A stretch of DNA of 64,000 bases from Cannabis sativa (taxonomy: Eukaryota; Streptophyta; Magnoliopsida; Rosales; Cannabaceae), in the NCBI RefSeq assembly GCF_029168945.1, contig NC_083607.1, positions 14,960,001 to 15,024,000 on the forward strand, written 5' to 3'. The translations under genes and the position numbers were made by a program. Below, one piece after another: positions 10,430 to 22,565 of this stretch. Numbering within the stretch: position 1 is the first letter of the stretch; each line of letters begins with the position of its first letter. The notes beneath the pieces are model-generated. The model was not told the origin of the DNA and did not search any database. It worked only from the letters and a program-made list of their open reading frames with translations.

Positions 10430-12353
10430 TGTTGGGTTTTATGCCCTAAATAAAACTCATTTCATATAATCAGATTTACTTATTAATAAAGATCAGAAAT
10501 AACATTTTATGTTGCATGGTTCACATGATTTATTTCATGATTATATGTATATAATGTATGAATTCTTTTTAAGTCCAGAACATATGACTTGGTTAAAGAT
10601 TATAGTGTTGTCAGCACAGTGGAATATAATCTTTATTATATGTTCAAAAGTAGATTCCCTGATTTGTCAGAACACTGGATTTAGACTGACATGGTATAAT
10701 CAGCGATAGGTATTCTTACACCTTGGAAAAGTGTTATGTCCTTTCCAGGACATTGGCAAAGTTTACCAGTATCGAATGCATGGAGTATTCATTGGAATGG
10801 ACCGATATTGAACTTTGAATTAGATTTTGAAACTTACCGTAAACATCTATTCAATTCAATATCATAAGTTGAACCTAGATCACATGATCGAAATCCTGAT
10901 ATGGTTAGGCTCAATTTCAAGAGTATTATTCGCGTTCTTTGATTTGTTAGTTAAGCCTAATCTTTAGTCTGGGCAATACGTACATTTTGGGAACACGGTA
11001 GTGCAATTGAGTGGGGGAGCGCTAACATAAATATGGAATCTATAGCTTCTATTCGGCAAATAGAAGTAAAGGATGATTTCCTTCGAGCTTAACCAAACGA
11101 AGATAAATGGTGGAGATCTCATTTCACTTAGGTGAAATATCATTTATACAGGGTTAAGTGTTTTAAGGATAAAATACATTGTAGGGTGTTACGGTAATTT
11201 AATCCTGTACAGTGTAAATCATCCATATAGAGGATCATTGATCACATTAGGGTTATAACAATGGATAACTAATGACGTGTCTATATCGTGGAACATATAG
11301 AGCGTTTCTATATGACTGAGAGTGCAATTCCAAGTTCTAAGTGTGGATTCAATGAGGAATTAATAAGTTAGGGAATTTACTTGGTAAATTCGGTTCGACT
11401 TATTGGAAGCTCGGTTATATAGACCCATGGTCCCCATACTAGTTGAGGCCATACTGCTTGTAAGACTCAGTTAATTGATTTTAATTAATCAATTATAATT
11501 CTAAAAGTTAGACTATGTCTACTTTATGAATTCTCACAGTTTAAGGATGAAATGGTAAAGAAAAGGGTTTCTAGGTTTAATTATTAATTAAGAGACTTTG
11601 TATGTCTAATTAATAATTATTTTAAATGACAATAATATTTAATAATCTATTTTAGTTATTAAATAATTAGTTTTGGCATTTAAATGATTAGAATTGGAAA
11701 AGTGGCATTTTTGGAGAAATTGAAATAAAATTGAGGAAACTGCAAAATCCAAGTGAGGCCCATATTCCCTCTATGGACGAAGCACTCCCTTTGTGTTTCC
11801 CAATTATTATTTTTATTTTTTAATTGTCATGTAATTGCTAATCAAAGCCTAGCTATAATAGGAAAGTGGTGGATCACACTAAATAAGGCAGTTGATTGAT
11901 TACACAGTAATTAAGGAAACTGTTTTATTTGGAAAGTTTTGCTCTCTCTTCTCCCTATATATAGCAGCCCTTGTTCTCTTCTCTTGTACATCATTATGGA
12001 TGAAAAGCCACGAAATTAAGAGAGAAAAATAGAGAGAAATTTCGAAATCCTTGTGAGATGAGTAGTGCCCACACACATCAAGTGGTATCTCAATCATAGT
12101 ATGGAAGACTATGGAAATTCTACATCAAAGAAGGAGAAAAGAAGATCCAGGTTCAGATCTTGGTGATGCTCTGCTACAGAAAGGAATCAAGGGCTAGAGA
12201 TCTGAACGGAAGGAGTCATATTATTCCGCTGCACCCACTGTAAGGTTTTCTAACTTTATATGTGTTTATTTTTATTGTTTTAGAATTCATATTAGGTTGT
12301 TAATCCAACATACTTGTTAGTAAATCTAGATCCTGGTAAAATAATCTGCAACA
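10430..12353 (+). repeat. 3' LTR of Copia A
   Basis: Same length as the 5' LTR, with about two dozen differences by eye. It is followed by GAAGT (12354-12358), the right copy of the target duplication. Confidence 0.95.
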
Positions 12354-12392
12354 GAAGTTAGTATAATTTTATGTAATATCAATCTTTATACA

Positions 12393-12412
12393 ATTCCCCG
12401 GTAACAGCGCCA
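12393..12412 (-). promoter_or_regulatory. Primer binding site of the Athila-like element (tRNA-Asp type)
   Basis: On the minus strand it reads TGGCGCTGTTACCGGGGAAT. The plant tRNA-Asp complement recalled from family knowledge is TGGCGCCGTTGCCGGGGATC, so about seventeen of twenty bases agree. It sits six bases inside the LTR edge. Confidence 0.75.
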
Positions 12413-12418
12413 AAAATT

Positions 12419-13765
12419 TGTTACTGAAATTTATTAATAACTACGCAAGTGCACGCAATCAAGTAGTATACTCACACAAGTGAGGTCGAACCACAGGGAA
12501 TTGGATTAATTACTACTAACCTATACTTATAATTCTATTTGGCAAATCAAAAGTATTTATGATTTAAAAGAATTAAAGTAATTCAGAAAACTTAAATAAC
12601 ACAGTTGAAAGTTGAGCAAGATGAGATAATAGGGAGGAGAATCCTGTTGTTTGTTTACCCAATTGTTAATGCCTAATTGCTATCCTTTTCTTGAAGTGAA
12701 TGACAGATTATAAACTAACCTAGCTCTTTTTAGATCTTCTAGGTTCTAAATCACATGTTCTCTAAGTAATCTCTTAATTAAACTAACATGAAATCAGCAT
12801 TAAACAATAATTTACTTGTCACATAAGTCATGTAAATACTCTCGTTTCACATAGAACATCGATTATCCAATTTTAGCATTCTCAATTCTCACTTTTCAGA
12901 ATTCGAATTGAGATCATAGAACATGCAAAAGGTGATCAAGCTTACACATGGAATTAAACACAAATATAGATAATTTCACCATCAAGAATGAAGGAATGGC
13001 AATTAAACATTAACTAGGAAAAACATTAAACAACAATCATCATCCTCCCTAAATGGGAAATTTAGTTCAGAAATAAATCCATAACAATTCCTATAACAAT
13101 ATTCAACATAAATAAATTAAAAAGGAATAGAGAAAGAAGAGAAAGAAACTGTTGGTGGAATGACTCTGGATCTTCACTTTGATTTCCTCTGCTCTTCTTG
13201 CCTCTTTCTGCTGTGTTTTAGGGTTCCAAATCGCTTCCCTTGACTTCCAATCGGAGTATTCTATTTATATCTAATTTTTATTGTTCGTCGGACAAAATTA
13301 CCCCTGATCGTACGGACTCTCGCCGCGGCCAAAAGTGCATCAAAAAACCACGTTTCTGCCCAGACTTTCTAGTCGCGGCCATGGAAATCTCGCCTCTGCG
13401 AGATGGAATTTTCTGCTTCAATCTCTTTTAGTAAAATGGGCATAAATTTCTCATCCGAACTCCAAATGAGCTAATTCAAGATGCATTGGAAAGATAAGAA
13501 AGAGATCTAAAACTTTTATGTCTTGATTTTGTTCAAAATCGGATCAGAACATAGTCAAATTCAGGCTTAAAATTTCAGCTTTATTCTCTTTTAAAATTTT
13601 CTCTATTTTATAGATCACTGTTTTCTGAAATTTATCCAATTTATACATTCCAAGTGTAGAAACCTGAAACCAAAGAAAACAAGCGTTTCAATTCCAAAAA
13701 TAATAATAAATAAGAAAAACAACTATAAAATGTGACCCAAAACTTAGGCTAAAAATAGCCTAACA
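12419..13765 (-). repeat. 5' LTR of the Athila-like element
   Basis: On the minus strand it starts TGTTAGGC and ends in CAGTAACA next to the primer site; length 1347 bases. The outer edge forms a perfect hairpin AGGCTA/TAGCCT at 13748-13763. The five bases outside (13766-13770, CTTTG) should recur left of the missing second LTR. A 63-codon plus-strand ORF at 13240-13431 shows no family features and is not called. Confidence 0.8.
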
Positions 13766-15086
13766 CTTTGCAACTTTCCCATTTTGTTATTTTTCATTCC
13801 CATTTTCTCAAAAATGCCAATTTTCCAAATTAACCATTTAAATGTCAATTCTAATTATTTAATAACTAAAATTAATTATTAAATAATATTGCCATTTAAT
13901 ATATTAATTAATTTAGACATGTAAAGTATCTTAATTAATAAATAAGCCTAGAATCTCTTTTCTTTACAATTTCGCCCTTGCTTAGTGAAAATTCATAAAG
14001 TAGACATAGTCTAACTTTAGAATTATAATTGATTAATGAAAATCAATTAACTGAGTCTTACAAGAAGTATGGTCTCAACTAGTATGGGGACCATGGGCCT
14101 ATATTTCTGAGCTTCCAATAAGTCGAACCGAATTTACCAAGTAAATTCCCTAACTTATTAATTCCTTATTGAATCCACACTTAGAACTTGGAATTGTACT
14201 CTCAGTCATATAGAACGTTCTATATGTTCCACGATATAGATACGTCATTAGTTATTCATTGGTATAATCCTCATTTGATCAATGACCCTCTAATAGATGA
14301 TCTACATTGAATAGGCACTAAGTTATCGTTACACCTTCAATGAACTTTATCCTTAAAATACTTAGCTCCGTATAAATGATATTTCAGTGAAGTGAAATGA
14401 GATCTCCACCATTTATCTCTGTTTAGCCAAGCTCGAAGGATATCATCGTTTCACTTCTAAATTCCTATAGAAGTTATAGACTCCATATTTATGTTAGCGC
14501 TCCCACTCAATTATACTATCATGTTCCCAAAATGTATGCATCACCTTAACCCAAAAGTAGGCTTAACTAACAAATCAAAGAACGTGTATAGTACTCTTGA
14601 GATCGAACCTAATCATATCAGGATTAAGATCATTTGATCTAGGATCAACGGGTGATATTGAATTGAATAGATATTACGGTAAATTTTAATGTATCTAATC
14701 AAAGTTCAATATCGGTCCCTTCCGATGTATACTCCATACATCTGATACTGATAAACTTTACCAATTCTCTAGAAAGGACATAACACTTATCCAAGGTGTA
14801 AGAATACCTATCGCTGATTATCATGTCAGTCTAAATCAAGTGAACTGAAAAATCAGGGAATAAACTTTCGAACATATAATTAAGATTATATTCCACTGTG
14901 CTGACAACATTATAATCTTTAACAAATTCATATGTTCTGGACTTAAATAGAATTCATACATTATATATATATAATCATGAAATAAATCATGTGAACCATG
15001 CAACATAAAATGTTATTTCTGATCTTTATTAATAAGTAAATCTGATTATATTGAAATGGGTTTTATTTAGGGCACAAAACTCAACA
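13766..15086 (-). repeat. Copia LTR fragment F (TGTTGG family), cut by the Athila-like element
   Basis: This is the reverse complement of roughly the first 1300 bases of the A LTR, with clear but more diverged similarity. It ends on the right at the LTR's TG edge (15086). On the left it stops exactly at the Athila-like LTR, so that element inserted into it. The other 600 bases should lie beyond the left end of the window. This is the oldest copy of the family here. Confidence 0.85.
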
Positions 15087-16260
15087 TCCCCAACATGCCA
15101 TTAATTTGTCGTCTTTTCAAGTCCTATCGTCGTTCACTTCCCACGAGAAACGCGCTTGAGCATAACGTGTAAGCTCCACGACTCCACTAAACGGACACCA
15201 CGTTTCAGCCAAATGAGTGCAGTACCACATAACATATCAACCCATCAGTTATCTGAGGTAATACAGAAGACTTCTCCCACATTTCAACACATGACTGGCA
15301 TGTGAGGATAATGAATTAAGCATCCGGAAGGAAGCTGCAAGCTCCCAACACTTGTGAGTCCTGAGACTTTAGGGGTAAATGTTATCCGCATTCTCAAATG
15401 TCTCTTATGTAGCAATCAAAGAAAGGTGCCACATCAAGTTATTTACAATTAATATTCATCTTCAGCTTATTAACTTAACAGAAGAAGTTATATTCTAGGA
15501 CTAAGTCGAAGGTTCTCCGTATCGGCAAGGGCGCAAAGGATTCTAGGACTCCCACTATGCATCCGCTACTAAGAAAGATCAGAGTCCCCTGAAGTCATGA
15601 CGATCCCAGAAGGGTGTTAGGTTAGTGCGATTTGGGAAAGATATGTGACCTAATGATTCTGGAACATATTTGGTTGTTTCTTATCCAAAGCTCAAGGCAA
15701 CATTTACATATCTTCTAACACCGAATTTGATCTTGTCCCCAACGTCAAACCATGGTAGTTCGTCTGAAGCCTCCTTTTTGTCCAACCACTTGTCCAAACA
15801 ATAACTTTTCAAGGTGAAACCTTTGGGCAACACTTGTCCTCATTCTCACGAAATGCCTTACAGTAGTCGTACACCACCCAATGGGAAATCTTCCAACCAG
15901 CCAATGGTTAGAACATCATGTTGTAATGTTAGTCCTTGTGGCGCGATGAGTACAAAACCCTAGGTAAGTGAAGGGTATGCCCTTACCCACCTGTGTGCCT
16001 ATAAATACGCTGACTTTTTACGTACAAATGGTGAACAATTTTCATACTTACAAAACCTCTACTAAAATTCTTACTAGCTTTCTTCTTTTTCAATAAAAAC
16101 GATGAGAATGCAAAGCTAGGGTTTATATTAAATAAGCTTGTAATATCCAAACAATCGATAGTATGGCTAAAATCACGGACTCGTGGACTAGGAATTATTA
16201 ATGCCCAAACTACGTAAAAATTATCTGTATATTATTTATTATTGTATATCTTTCTTAAGC
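15087..16260 (+). repeat. Probable Gypsy LTR fragment
   Basis: It is non-coding but promoter-like: TATAAATA at 16000-16007, an AATAAA at about 16094, then the words CACGGACTCGTGGACTAGG (about 16175-16193) and AACTACGTAAAAATT. Plant Gypsy LTRs often carry a similar GTGGACTAAG...CCACGTAAAAA stretch downstream of the start (recalled). I see no clear primer site or partner LTR, so boundaries are guesses. Other possibility: plain intergenic DNA. Confidence 0.35.
16000..16007 (+). promoter_or_regulatory. TATA-type motif
   Basis: TATAAATA inside the probable Gypsy LTR fragment, followed by a pyrimidine-rich stretch. Transcription from it is not shown. Confidence 0.3.
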
Positions 16261-17209
16261 TATAATTAATTAGTTTTTAAAATATCGATAAACAATACTG
16301 TTAAATTATGTGAAGTAGTTGATGGCGGAGAATTAAAATCAATATGTCATTTAAATGTTTGGGGCAAAAGTACAACTCTTCCTTCAATTACAGGTAACAA
16401 GGATTATTAGGTGTGAAATTTTTTATTTACTTTTTTTTGGTATATCAAATGGGATTAGTAAATCCAGTATACTATCTACTATCTGTTGTTCTATATGTTT
16501 ATTTTACAAAGACTATGAGGATATTAAGTTTGGAGTCGACAACCTAATTGATTTATTTAAAGATGCTAAAGTGGTTCATGAGTTGAAAGATTATCTTAAC
16601 AGTTATTTGACTTCAGTTACTTGTTTAGAACTAAATTTTTGAAAACTTTTTTTTAGGCTACAATGCAGAATTCATGTGATTGTAAAAATTGATAATGCAG
16701 ACTATCCCAAATCTTCACATAATTATTCCTACATCTGATGGGATTAGTAAGTTTGTGGATCAATGAACACTTATATTGTCATATATTTATCTTTAGTAAG
16801 TCAACTAATTCATTTTTGTCTTGGGCGATCTCTTTATTTCTTTCAATGTATATAGCAATAGATATTGGAAAAGTATTCTGTTTGTCGGTTAGATTTTTCT
16901 TTTGCTTTATTTTGAGCAAGTGTATCCTACGAAAATAACTATAGTATAGTATTAATTTAAAAAAAATGTTATAATGACTCTTAGACACTTTGTATAACTA
17001 TGTATGATTTTTTCTCGTGTCAGATGTAAATTATTTGTTTTGTCTACTAATTGCAACTTTTCCGTCAAATCAATTTTATAAATTTCATGAATTTATTATT
17101 TAGCTATTGATAATATTAAAAGATAGGACACACCAATATACATCATGTAACTTAGATCCGATATTATCACTATATATGACATAGTACATCCTTAACATGT
17201 GTTGGTGGT
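16261..17209. other. AT-rich region, no gene recognised
   Basis: The best frame is 95 codons (16355-16642), hydrophobic at first with a mixed C-terminal half, and matches no family I recognise. Nothing else stands out. Confidence 0.5.
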
Positions 17210-17540
17210 AGTTAGCTATTGTTGTTGTTAGGTTGTAGTAGTGTGGTGGTGCGATATTGATTCAATTTTTTTTTTTTTTTTAAAAAAAAATTTCTTTTTT
17301 TTTTTCGTTTCATAAACGAAACAAAAAATAAAGTAGCATAGTATACTACTATGCTTCAGTTATGAACCGAAGTAAAAGTTTTTTCACTTTGCTTTGGTTT
17401 ATATCTTAAGCAAAAAAATATTTTGTGTCGGTTTTAAAGCAAAATAAAAAATACGTCAATTATTTCAAATGACACAAATTATTTATATGTCATTTTAAAA
17501 TCAATTAAACCAAAAATTCCTTTTTATAGTATTGTAAAGC
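17210..17540. repeat. Low-complexity and hairpin-forming repeat
   Basis: A GTT/GGT-rich stretch, then long T and A runs (17266-17305), then inverted repeats TTCGTTTC/GAAACGAA (about 17304-17321) and AGCATAGTA/TACTATGCT (about 17336-17354). A segment with TATGAACCGAAG (about 17360-17371) follows. Similar short palindromic words occur at the ends of some plant DNA transposons, but no second end or target duplication was found. Confidence 0.4.
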
Positions 17541-19523
17541 TAAAAGATATGATTGATTGTGTACAGTGAATTATAACTATGAAAGTAGAGATCATCATAT
17601 ATATACCAGTAAATTGAGGCAAAACCCTTAGGTACCATATAAATTTATATCTATCTTCCAAATATATTACATTATAATATTCAAACTGAGATATATGGAT
17701 ATGTTATTTTCATAATACACATCAGGATCAAACGCTCACAAAATTAGTATAGCCACCATTATTATAATTAGCTATAGATATATCATTTGATATATAATAA
17801 TATTATAGGAAATTTTGTCTCTAAAAGAGTATTTTAATAGAACTTTATTTATATTGATAATTAAGATTATTTATAAATTTTTTAAATTTTTTTGAATAGT
17901 TTATAATATAAACCATAAGATTTAAACAGGTTATTTATTATGCGTATAAAAAAATATAATAAATATTGAAATTAATTTTACCAATTATAAACAATTTAAT
18001 TTTTTTTTTAAAATTTATTAACCATATCTTAGATGAGTATAACGTACACTATTACTACAAAGTTCGTAGATGGAAGGAGTTCACCGAAACACAGATGGGA
18101 TACTATATATTGAGTTACCCAATATTATTAAAGATTACAACATATCATCATAATATATAATATATATTATAAATAATATTGATGATATAAAATCTGATTT
18201 GAATGGAAGGTGAAAGTGGGGTCAATCTGCAGGCATGCATGGAATTTGCTGTTATAATTATTAGAAACTGAGAACTAATAAATGAAGTACATATATAGTT
18301 ACGCATGATTGAGCTCATGTGGGAGAACGTGATCGAGGCCACAGATCAACAGATCCCTTTACTTTTAATTTCTCTTTTTTTTTTCTATAATTAGTAGTAT
18401 AGTAGTAAGTAATAGTAGTAGTATACTAATACTATTCATCATTTATATATTTGTTTATGTATATATATACTATTGAGAGAAAAAGAATGTCATGTAATAT
18501 GGTGGGCATTTCAAAAGTGAAAGCTGATGATATCACAAAGAGAAAAAGAAAGGGAAAGAGAAAGAGATAGAGCATGGTCTATATAGGTCACACACAAACA
18601 CACACTTACCCATGTGGGATGTTTTGTGATCGATGACCAACTGATTTATTATATTTTTTTTGTATATATTTATGTAAATGTAGACATATACATATATGAT
18701 GCATGGATTTCCGAGCCCCTTTGGTAATAAAATCAAAATAATTCTCAATTTATATACATATGAATGTGTATATACCCGCGTATACATAATGTTTATTTTG
18801 CTCGACTTTGGGCGTCTCTTTTGAGAATGAAATGATGATGATGATTTATGTGTATGACTATGTATATATATAAATATAGAAGAAGATGCCTGCAGATTTG
18901 AATTTGTAATCAACAATTTTGGGATCAACTTACTGACCCGTATGACCAAAATAATAATCCCCATCATATCATATCATACAGGGTTGATCTATATAGTGAC
19001 CAAAGTTTTATATAATATATTTTTTAATTTATTTGAAAGGGTTTTGAATGCTTTACTCGTCAGCCTTGGTTTTAGCAAAAGCAAATCTTAAGAACCTTAG
19101 ATTCCTTTCTTTCAAGGTGACCAATCTCCTCCGGTTTCATCAATTTCATTTATGCATATTATATGAGTACTAGCTAGCTAGCTATGATATAATGCTTTTT
19201 TTAAAAGAAAAATCAATAAGAGTAAAATGATTTATATTGGAATCACATTAATTCATTCTATTTTTCGAAGAAACATCGATCGTATAAAGAATAATGGATA
19301 ATATTAATTGAAATAGCATATTTTAATAATTTTACAACCAAAAAAAAAAAAAAAATACTACCGTTTGATTAAACCTATACCAAGCGCATGATCGCACGGT
19401 ACTGTATTTGGAAAGTCACTCAGTAATTGAATTTACGTCAAATTTTCATAAACACAGAAGAATTCGAAGTAGTTACACTGTCTATTATTAAAAACTTTCT
19501 AGTTCAAATACTAAACTACAATC
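17541..19523. other. AT-rich intergenic region, no gene recognised
   Basis: Includes TA- and ATAG-rich simple sequence around 18380-18470. A 144-codon minus frame at 18533-18967 is low-complexity (Ser/His/Ile/Tyr-rich) and looks accidental. Confidence 0.6.
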
Positions 19524-19544
19524 ATAATAATAATCATATCAATT
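19524..19544. repeat. Target duplication of the LINE, left copy
   Basis: Twenty-one bases identical to 21583-21603, an ATA/ATC-rich word. It directly precedes the first codon of the truncated RT. Confidence 0.85.
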
Positions 19545-20090
19545 AAAATTATTTCAAAGGTGCTTGCGAATCGTCTTAAAGTTGTTTTGCCACATGTTAT
19601 CTCTCCAACTCAATCTGCTTTTATTCCTGGGCATTTAATCTCAGATAACATTATGATAGCGTTTGAGGTAATGCATTATCTGAAGAGGAAGCGTAAGGGT
19701 AAGGAGGGATATATGGCTTTGAAATTGGATCTTAGCAAAGCCTATGACAGAGTTGAATGGGATTTTCTTAGAGCAATGATGGCGAAAATGGGTTTCGCCA
19801 CTCGTTTTGTGGATCTTGTTTTGGCTACGGTCGGTTCAGGGAGGTACAAAATTGTTCATGGTGGGCATGTGTCAGCTTCTTTTGTGCCAGGTAGGGGTAT
19901 TCGTCAAGGGGATCCTCTGTCTCCTTATCTTTTTCTCATTTGTGTCGAGGGGTTCACTTCTCTCATTAAGCAATTTGAAGTTGAGGGTCTTTTGAAGGGT
20001 TGTAAGGTTGCAAATGGGGCACCGTTAATTTCACATATGCTATTTGGTGATGATAGCTATGTTTATTGTCGTGCCAATGAAAGGGAAAGC
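19545..20090 (+). pseudogene. LINE reverse transcriptase fragment
   Basis: The frame is open from the first base after the target duplication; there is no ATG, and the codon at 19560 is GTG. Counting from 19560, RT landmarks are KLDLSKAYDRVEW (about residues 55-67), GIRQGDPLSPYLF (113-125) and LFGDDSYVYCRA (161-172), where FADD is the usual form. The N-terminal endonuclease and start of RT are absent. The recognisable sequence stops near residue 177 at a deletion; the frame runs on to 20186 as unrelated residues. Confidence 0.9.
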
Positions 20091-21559
20091 AGGGGTGGCG
20101 TCTTCTTTTGTATGAAGACTCTCTCGTGGGACGCATCTACAAGGCCCGTTACTACCCAAATGGAAATTTCCTTACAGCAGAGATAGGTGATAACCCAAGC
20201 TTTATTTGGCGGAGTGTGTTTGAGTCCCAACAGTTGGTCCATGATGGTGCTAGAAGGAGGATTGGGTCTGGTATGTTTACCCCTGTGCTTAATGTTCCTT
20301 GGTTGATTTTTGATGTGAATCCTTGTGTTGTTTCTACCCATCCTGCTCCGGCGAATAGCACAGTATCACAGTTGATGCATATTGATCGTAAGCAATGGGA
20401 TCTTGAGGTTTTACATGATTTGTTTGAGGCAAGGGATATTGGCTTGATAATTCAGGTTCTACTAAGTGATCATGTTAATGTTGATTCTTGGTTTTGGAGT
20501 AAGGAGCCGACAGGTTTTTACTCGGTCAAGAGTTCTTATCACTATCTCCAAGAGTTGAAAGGTGAATGGGGCCTTCAGTTGGAGTCTGAATTATGGAGGG
20601 CTCTATGGAAAGTCAAAGTTCCTCCCAAGGTTCCTCACTTTGCATGGAAAGCCATCTCGGGGTGTTTACCAACTCGTTCCCAGTTACGTACTAAACATGG
20701 TCCTGTTGACCCCCGCTGTGTGTTCTGCAACTCTGACGAAGAAACCATTGTCCATGTTTTGGTTGGATGTCATTTTGCACAATCTTGTTGGAATAGGTCT
20801 GGTGTGGGGCTGCAGTTTTCTACAGAAGCTACTTTTGCTGATTGGCTTAAGGCGTTTTTGGTAGGGGGTAGAATGGCCTTGGTGGATGAGCTATTGATGG
20901 TGGCATGGGGTATCTGGAAAGCCCGAAATGAGCTTCTTTGGCAGGGTCGTTCTTCTCAGGCTGCGGATGTGGTTCGAATGGCTAGGTCTACACTTTATAA
21001 TTGGTTGTTGGCTCAGGAAAGTAGGTTTGAACCGCTATTATTTGATGCTGCTGTTGCTGGTAGCAGTGTGTGTTGGGAGAAGCCGCCTGCTGGGATGTTG
21101 AAAATAAATACTGATGGGGCGATTTTTGCTGCAACGACTCAATATGGTACGGGTATGGTCATTAGAGATTGTCATGGGAAGCTAATCGAAGCTAGCTCTT
21201 CTCTGCATCCTGGGGTTTGTCAGCCAGCTGTTGCTGAAGCTTTAAGTGTCAAGGAGGCTCTCAGTTGGTTGAAGAGGAGGAACTTGGCGAATGTGCTAAT
21301 CGAGACAGACTGCATCGCTGTTGTTCAAGCTATTAATAGCTCGGTTGCACTTCCATCTGTTTTTGGTTTGTTTATTCAAGAATGTCAATCGCTTATTTCT
21401 ATTTTACATAATGTTTCTATTTGTCATGTTAAACGATCTGCTAATAAGGCCGCATATTGTGTTGCTCGCGGTGCTTGTTTTTGGTCTGATCGTCTTTTTA
21501 CTGAGAGCAATGTTCCCTCTGCTCTTCAGTCTATTGTAATAGCGGATATTGCTATCTAA
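20091..21559 (+). pseudogene. LINE zinc-finger (zf-RVT) and RNase H part
   Basis: An open frame of 483 codons from 20108, shifted relative to the RT frame by the deletion. Residues about 128-230 are the plant zf-RVT region: a Trp-rich start, then CVFC (204-207), H216 and C221. Residues about 331-455 are a plant-type RNase H: KINTDGA (D336), AVAEALSVKEAL (E378) and ETDC (D401). The expected fourth acidic position, near RSANKAAYCVARG, is not acidic. In an intact LINE this is the C-terminal half of ORF2, fused to RT. The Met at 20108 is internal, not a natural start. Confidence 0.88.
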
Positions 21560-21582
21560 TGAATTACTTTATTTTAAAAAAA

Positions 21583-21603
21583 ATAATAATAATCATATCA
21601 ATT
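21583..21603. repeat. Target duplication of the LINE, right copy
   Basis: Identical to 19524-19544, directly after the A tail. Confidence 0.85.
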
Positions 21604-22565
21604 TTTTTTAAATACAAACAATTTTTTTTTTTTTAAAAAAAAAAACCCAAGAAAATTCATATATAATTATCTTTTCATATTCACACACTTTTTATATTTT
21701 AAAATATAGTGCATTCTAACCGAAGACCATAAAAAAATTAGAGAATTTTATAACAATATATATTTTGTTTATGTCAATTTAGAATAATAATGTTATTACT
21801 ATTATTGACATGTCACGTAAGCTAAATTTGAAGTTTCAAATATTTTTTGATATTTTATGATATTTTTTGGTTTTTTTTTTTTCATTTTCTTACGTTTTTA
21901 AAAATAATATTTTGGTTACTAATATTGTTAATAAAAAACCAATTAGTTACCTTAATATAAAAAAACTTTATTTGCATATCATATAATTTGAGATATATTT
22001 TAGTTATCCTTTAAAATTTTTTTTGTATACATCTTAATAACTAATTAGTTACTTTTAAATTATATTATGGTATATTATAATTTAAAATACATTTCGATAA
22101 CTTAAAATAATAATTTCAAAATTAATGAGTTCTCATGTAATATAATAAGCACTATTTTTATATGCTGATTATTTTATATACATTTTTATTTTAAAAGTTA
22201 ATTAGTCATCGTATAATATAATATAACTCAATTAACAAAATTTTAAATGAATGTTAACTAAGATTACATTAACTAATCACTATATTAGTAATTAAATAAT
22301 TTTTTTAGAAATAGCGAAAAACATATGTCTCTCATATCTTGAAATGTTCACATTAAAAAGTAGATCACAACGGTAGTTTTTTTTAGGGTCATTTGAGTAA
22401 CGATGTGATCAGAAATTATTCTTAAAGTTTGACAGAAGAGGAAAAAATATACAATAGAGAAAGAAGAATGAGAGAGAGAGAGTAAGGCAAGTTAAGGGAG
22501 AGAGAGAGAGAGCGAGAGGTATAAATAAGGGTGTTAAAACATACCCAAATAAATAAAAACGTTAT
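21604..22565. other. AT-rich flank of Gypsy G, no gene seen
   Basis: Continuation of the intergenic DNA the LINE inserted into. Contains GA-rich simple sequence at 22468-22517 followed by TATAAATAAG (about 22520). Because G starts 40 bases later, this promoter-like pair has no visible downstream gene. Confidence 0.6.
22468..22517. repeat. GA-rich microsatellite
   Basis: Two runs of AG repeats separated by a short purine-rich spacer. Confidence 0.8.

Larger units (their letters stand above)
2323..12353 (+). mobile_element. Copia element A, full length, LTR pair with GAAGT target duplication
   Basis: Two LTRs of 1924 bases each (2323-4246 and 10430-12353) begin TGTTGGGTTTTATGCCC and end CAACA. 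GAAGT occurs directly before (2318-2322) and after (12354-12358). By eye the LTRs differ at about two dozen positions, so the insertion is fairly young. The 6.2-kb interior has a primer site, a GC-rich hairpin cluster, a long AT-rich leader with structured blocks and an eroded pol relic, but no usable gag or pol frame. It is therefore a non-autonomous copy. It is inserted in the leader of the Athila-like element. Confidence 0.95.
1..13765 (-). mobile_element. Gag-only Athila-like LTR element, interrupted by Copia A, 3' end outside window
   Basis: Read on the minus strand, the order is LTR (12419-13765), a primer site resembling the 3' end of tRNA-Asp (12393-12412), a short leader, a gag-like ORF (1284-2096) and a non-coding tail running off the left edge. 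Copia element A sits in the leader between 2323 and 12353, flanked by GAAGT on both sides. No protease, RT or integrase is visible downstream of gag within the window, so the element looks non-autonomous, although more could lie left of position 1. Placement near Athila/Tat Gypsy elements rests on the gag sequence and the Asp-type primer site; the lineage is inferred. Confidence 0.7.
19545..21582 (+). mobile_element. 5'-truncated plant LINE with internal deletion
   Basis: A non-LTR retrotransposon copy bounded by a 21-bp target duplication and ending in a short A tail (about 21576-21583). The 5' end starts inside the RT domain, as usual when LINE reverse transcription stops early. Inside, the RT C-terminal part and linker have been lost, joining RT to the zinc-finger/RNase H part out of frame. 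The 3' untranslated part after the stop is under 20 bases. The coding sequence is GC-richer than its surroundings. Confidence 0.92.

Noticed and set aside
12393..12412. tRNA-Asp gene fragment
   Set aside because: Only the 3'-end complement is present and it sits at an LTR edge, so it is a primer site.
13240..13431. 63-codon ORF in the Athila-like LTR
   Set aside because: No family features; on the strand opposite to the element.
16355..16642. 95-codon plus-strand ORF, briefly considered as a helitron or replication-protein remnant
   Set aside because: No firm motif could be seen; the resemblance was too weak to call.
18533..18967. 144-codon minus-strand ORF
   Set aside because: Low-complexity composition in AT-rich DNA, no motif, no related gene context.
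22440..22565. GA repeat plus TATA motif as a host gene promoter
   Set aside because: The Gypsy G LTR begins within about 40 bases and no downstream host exon is visible.
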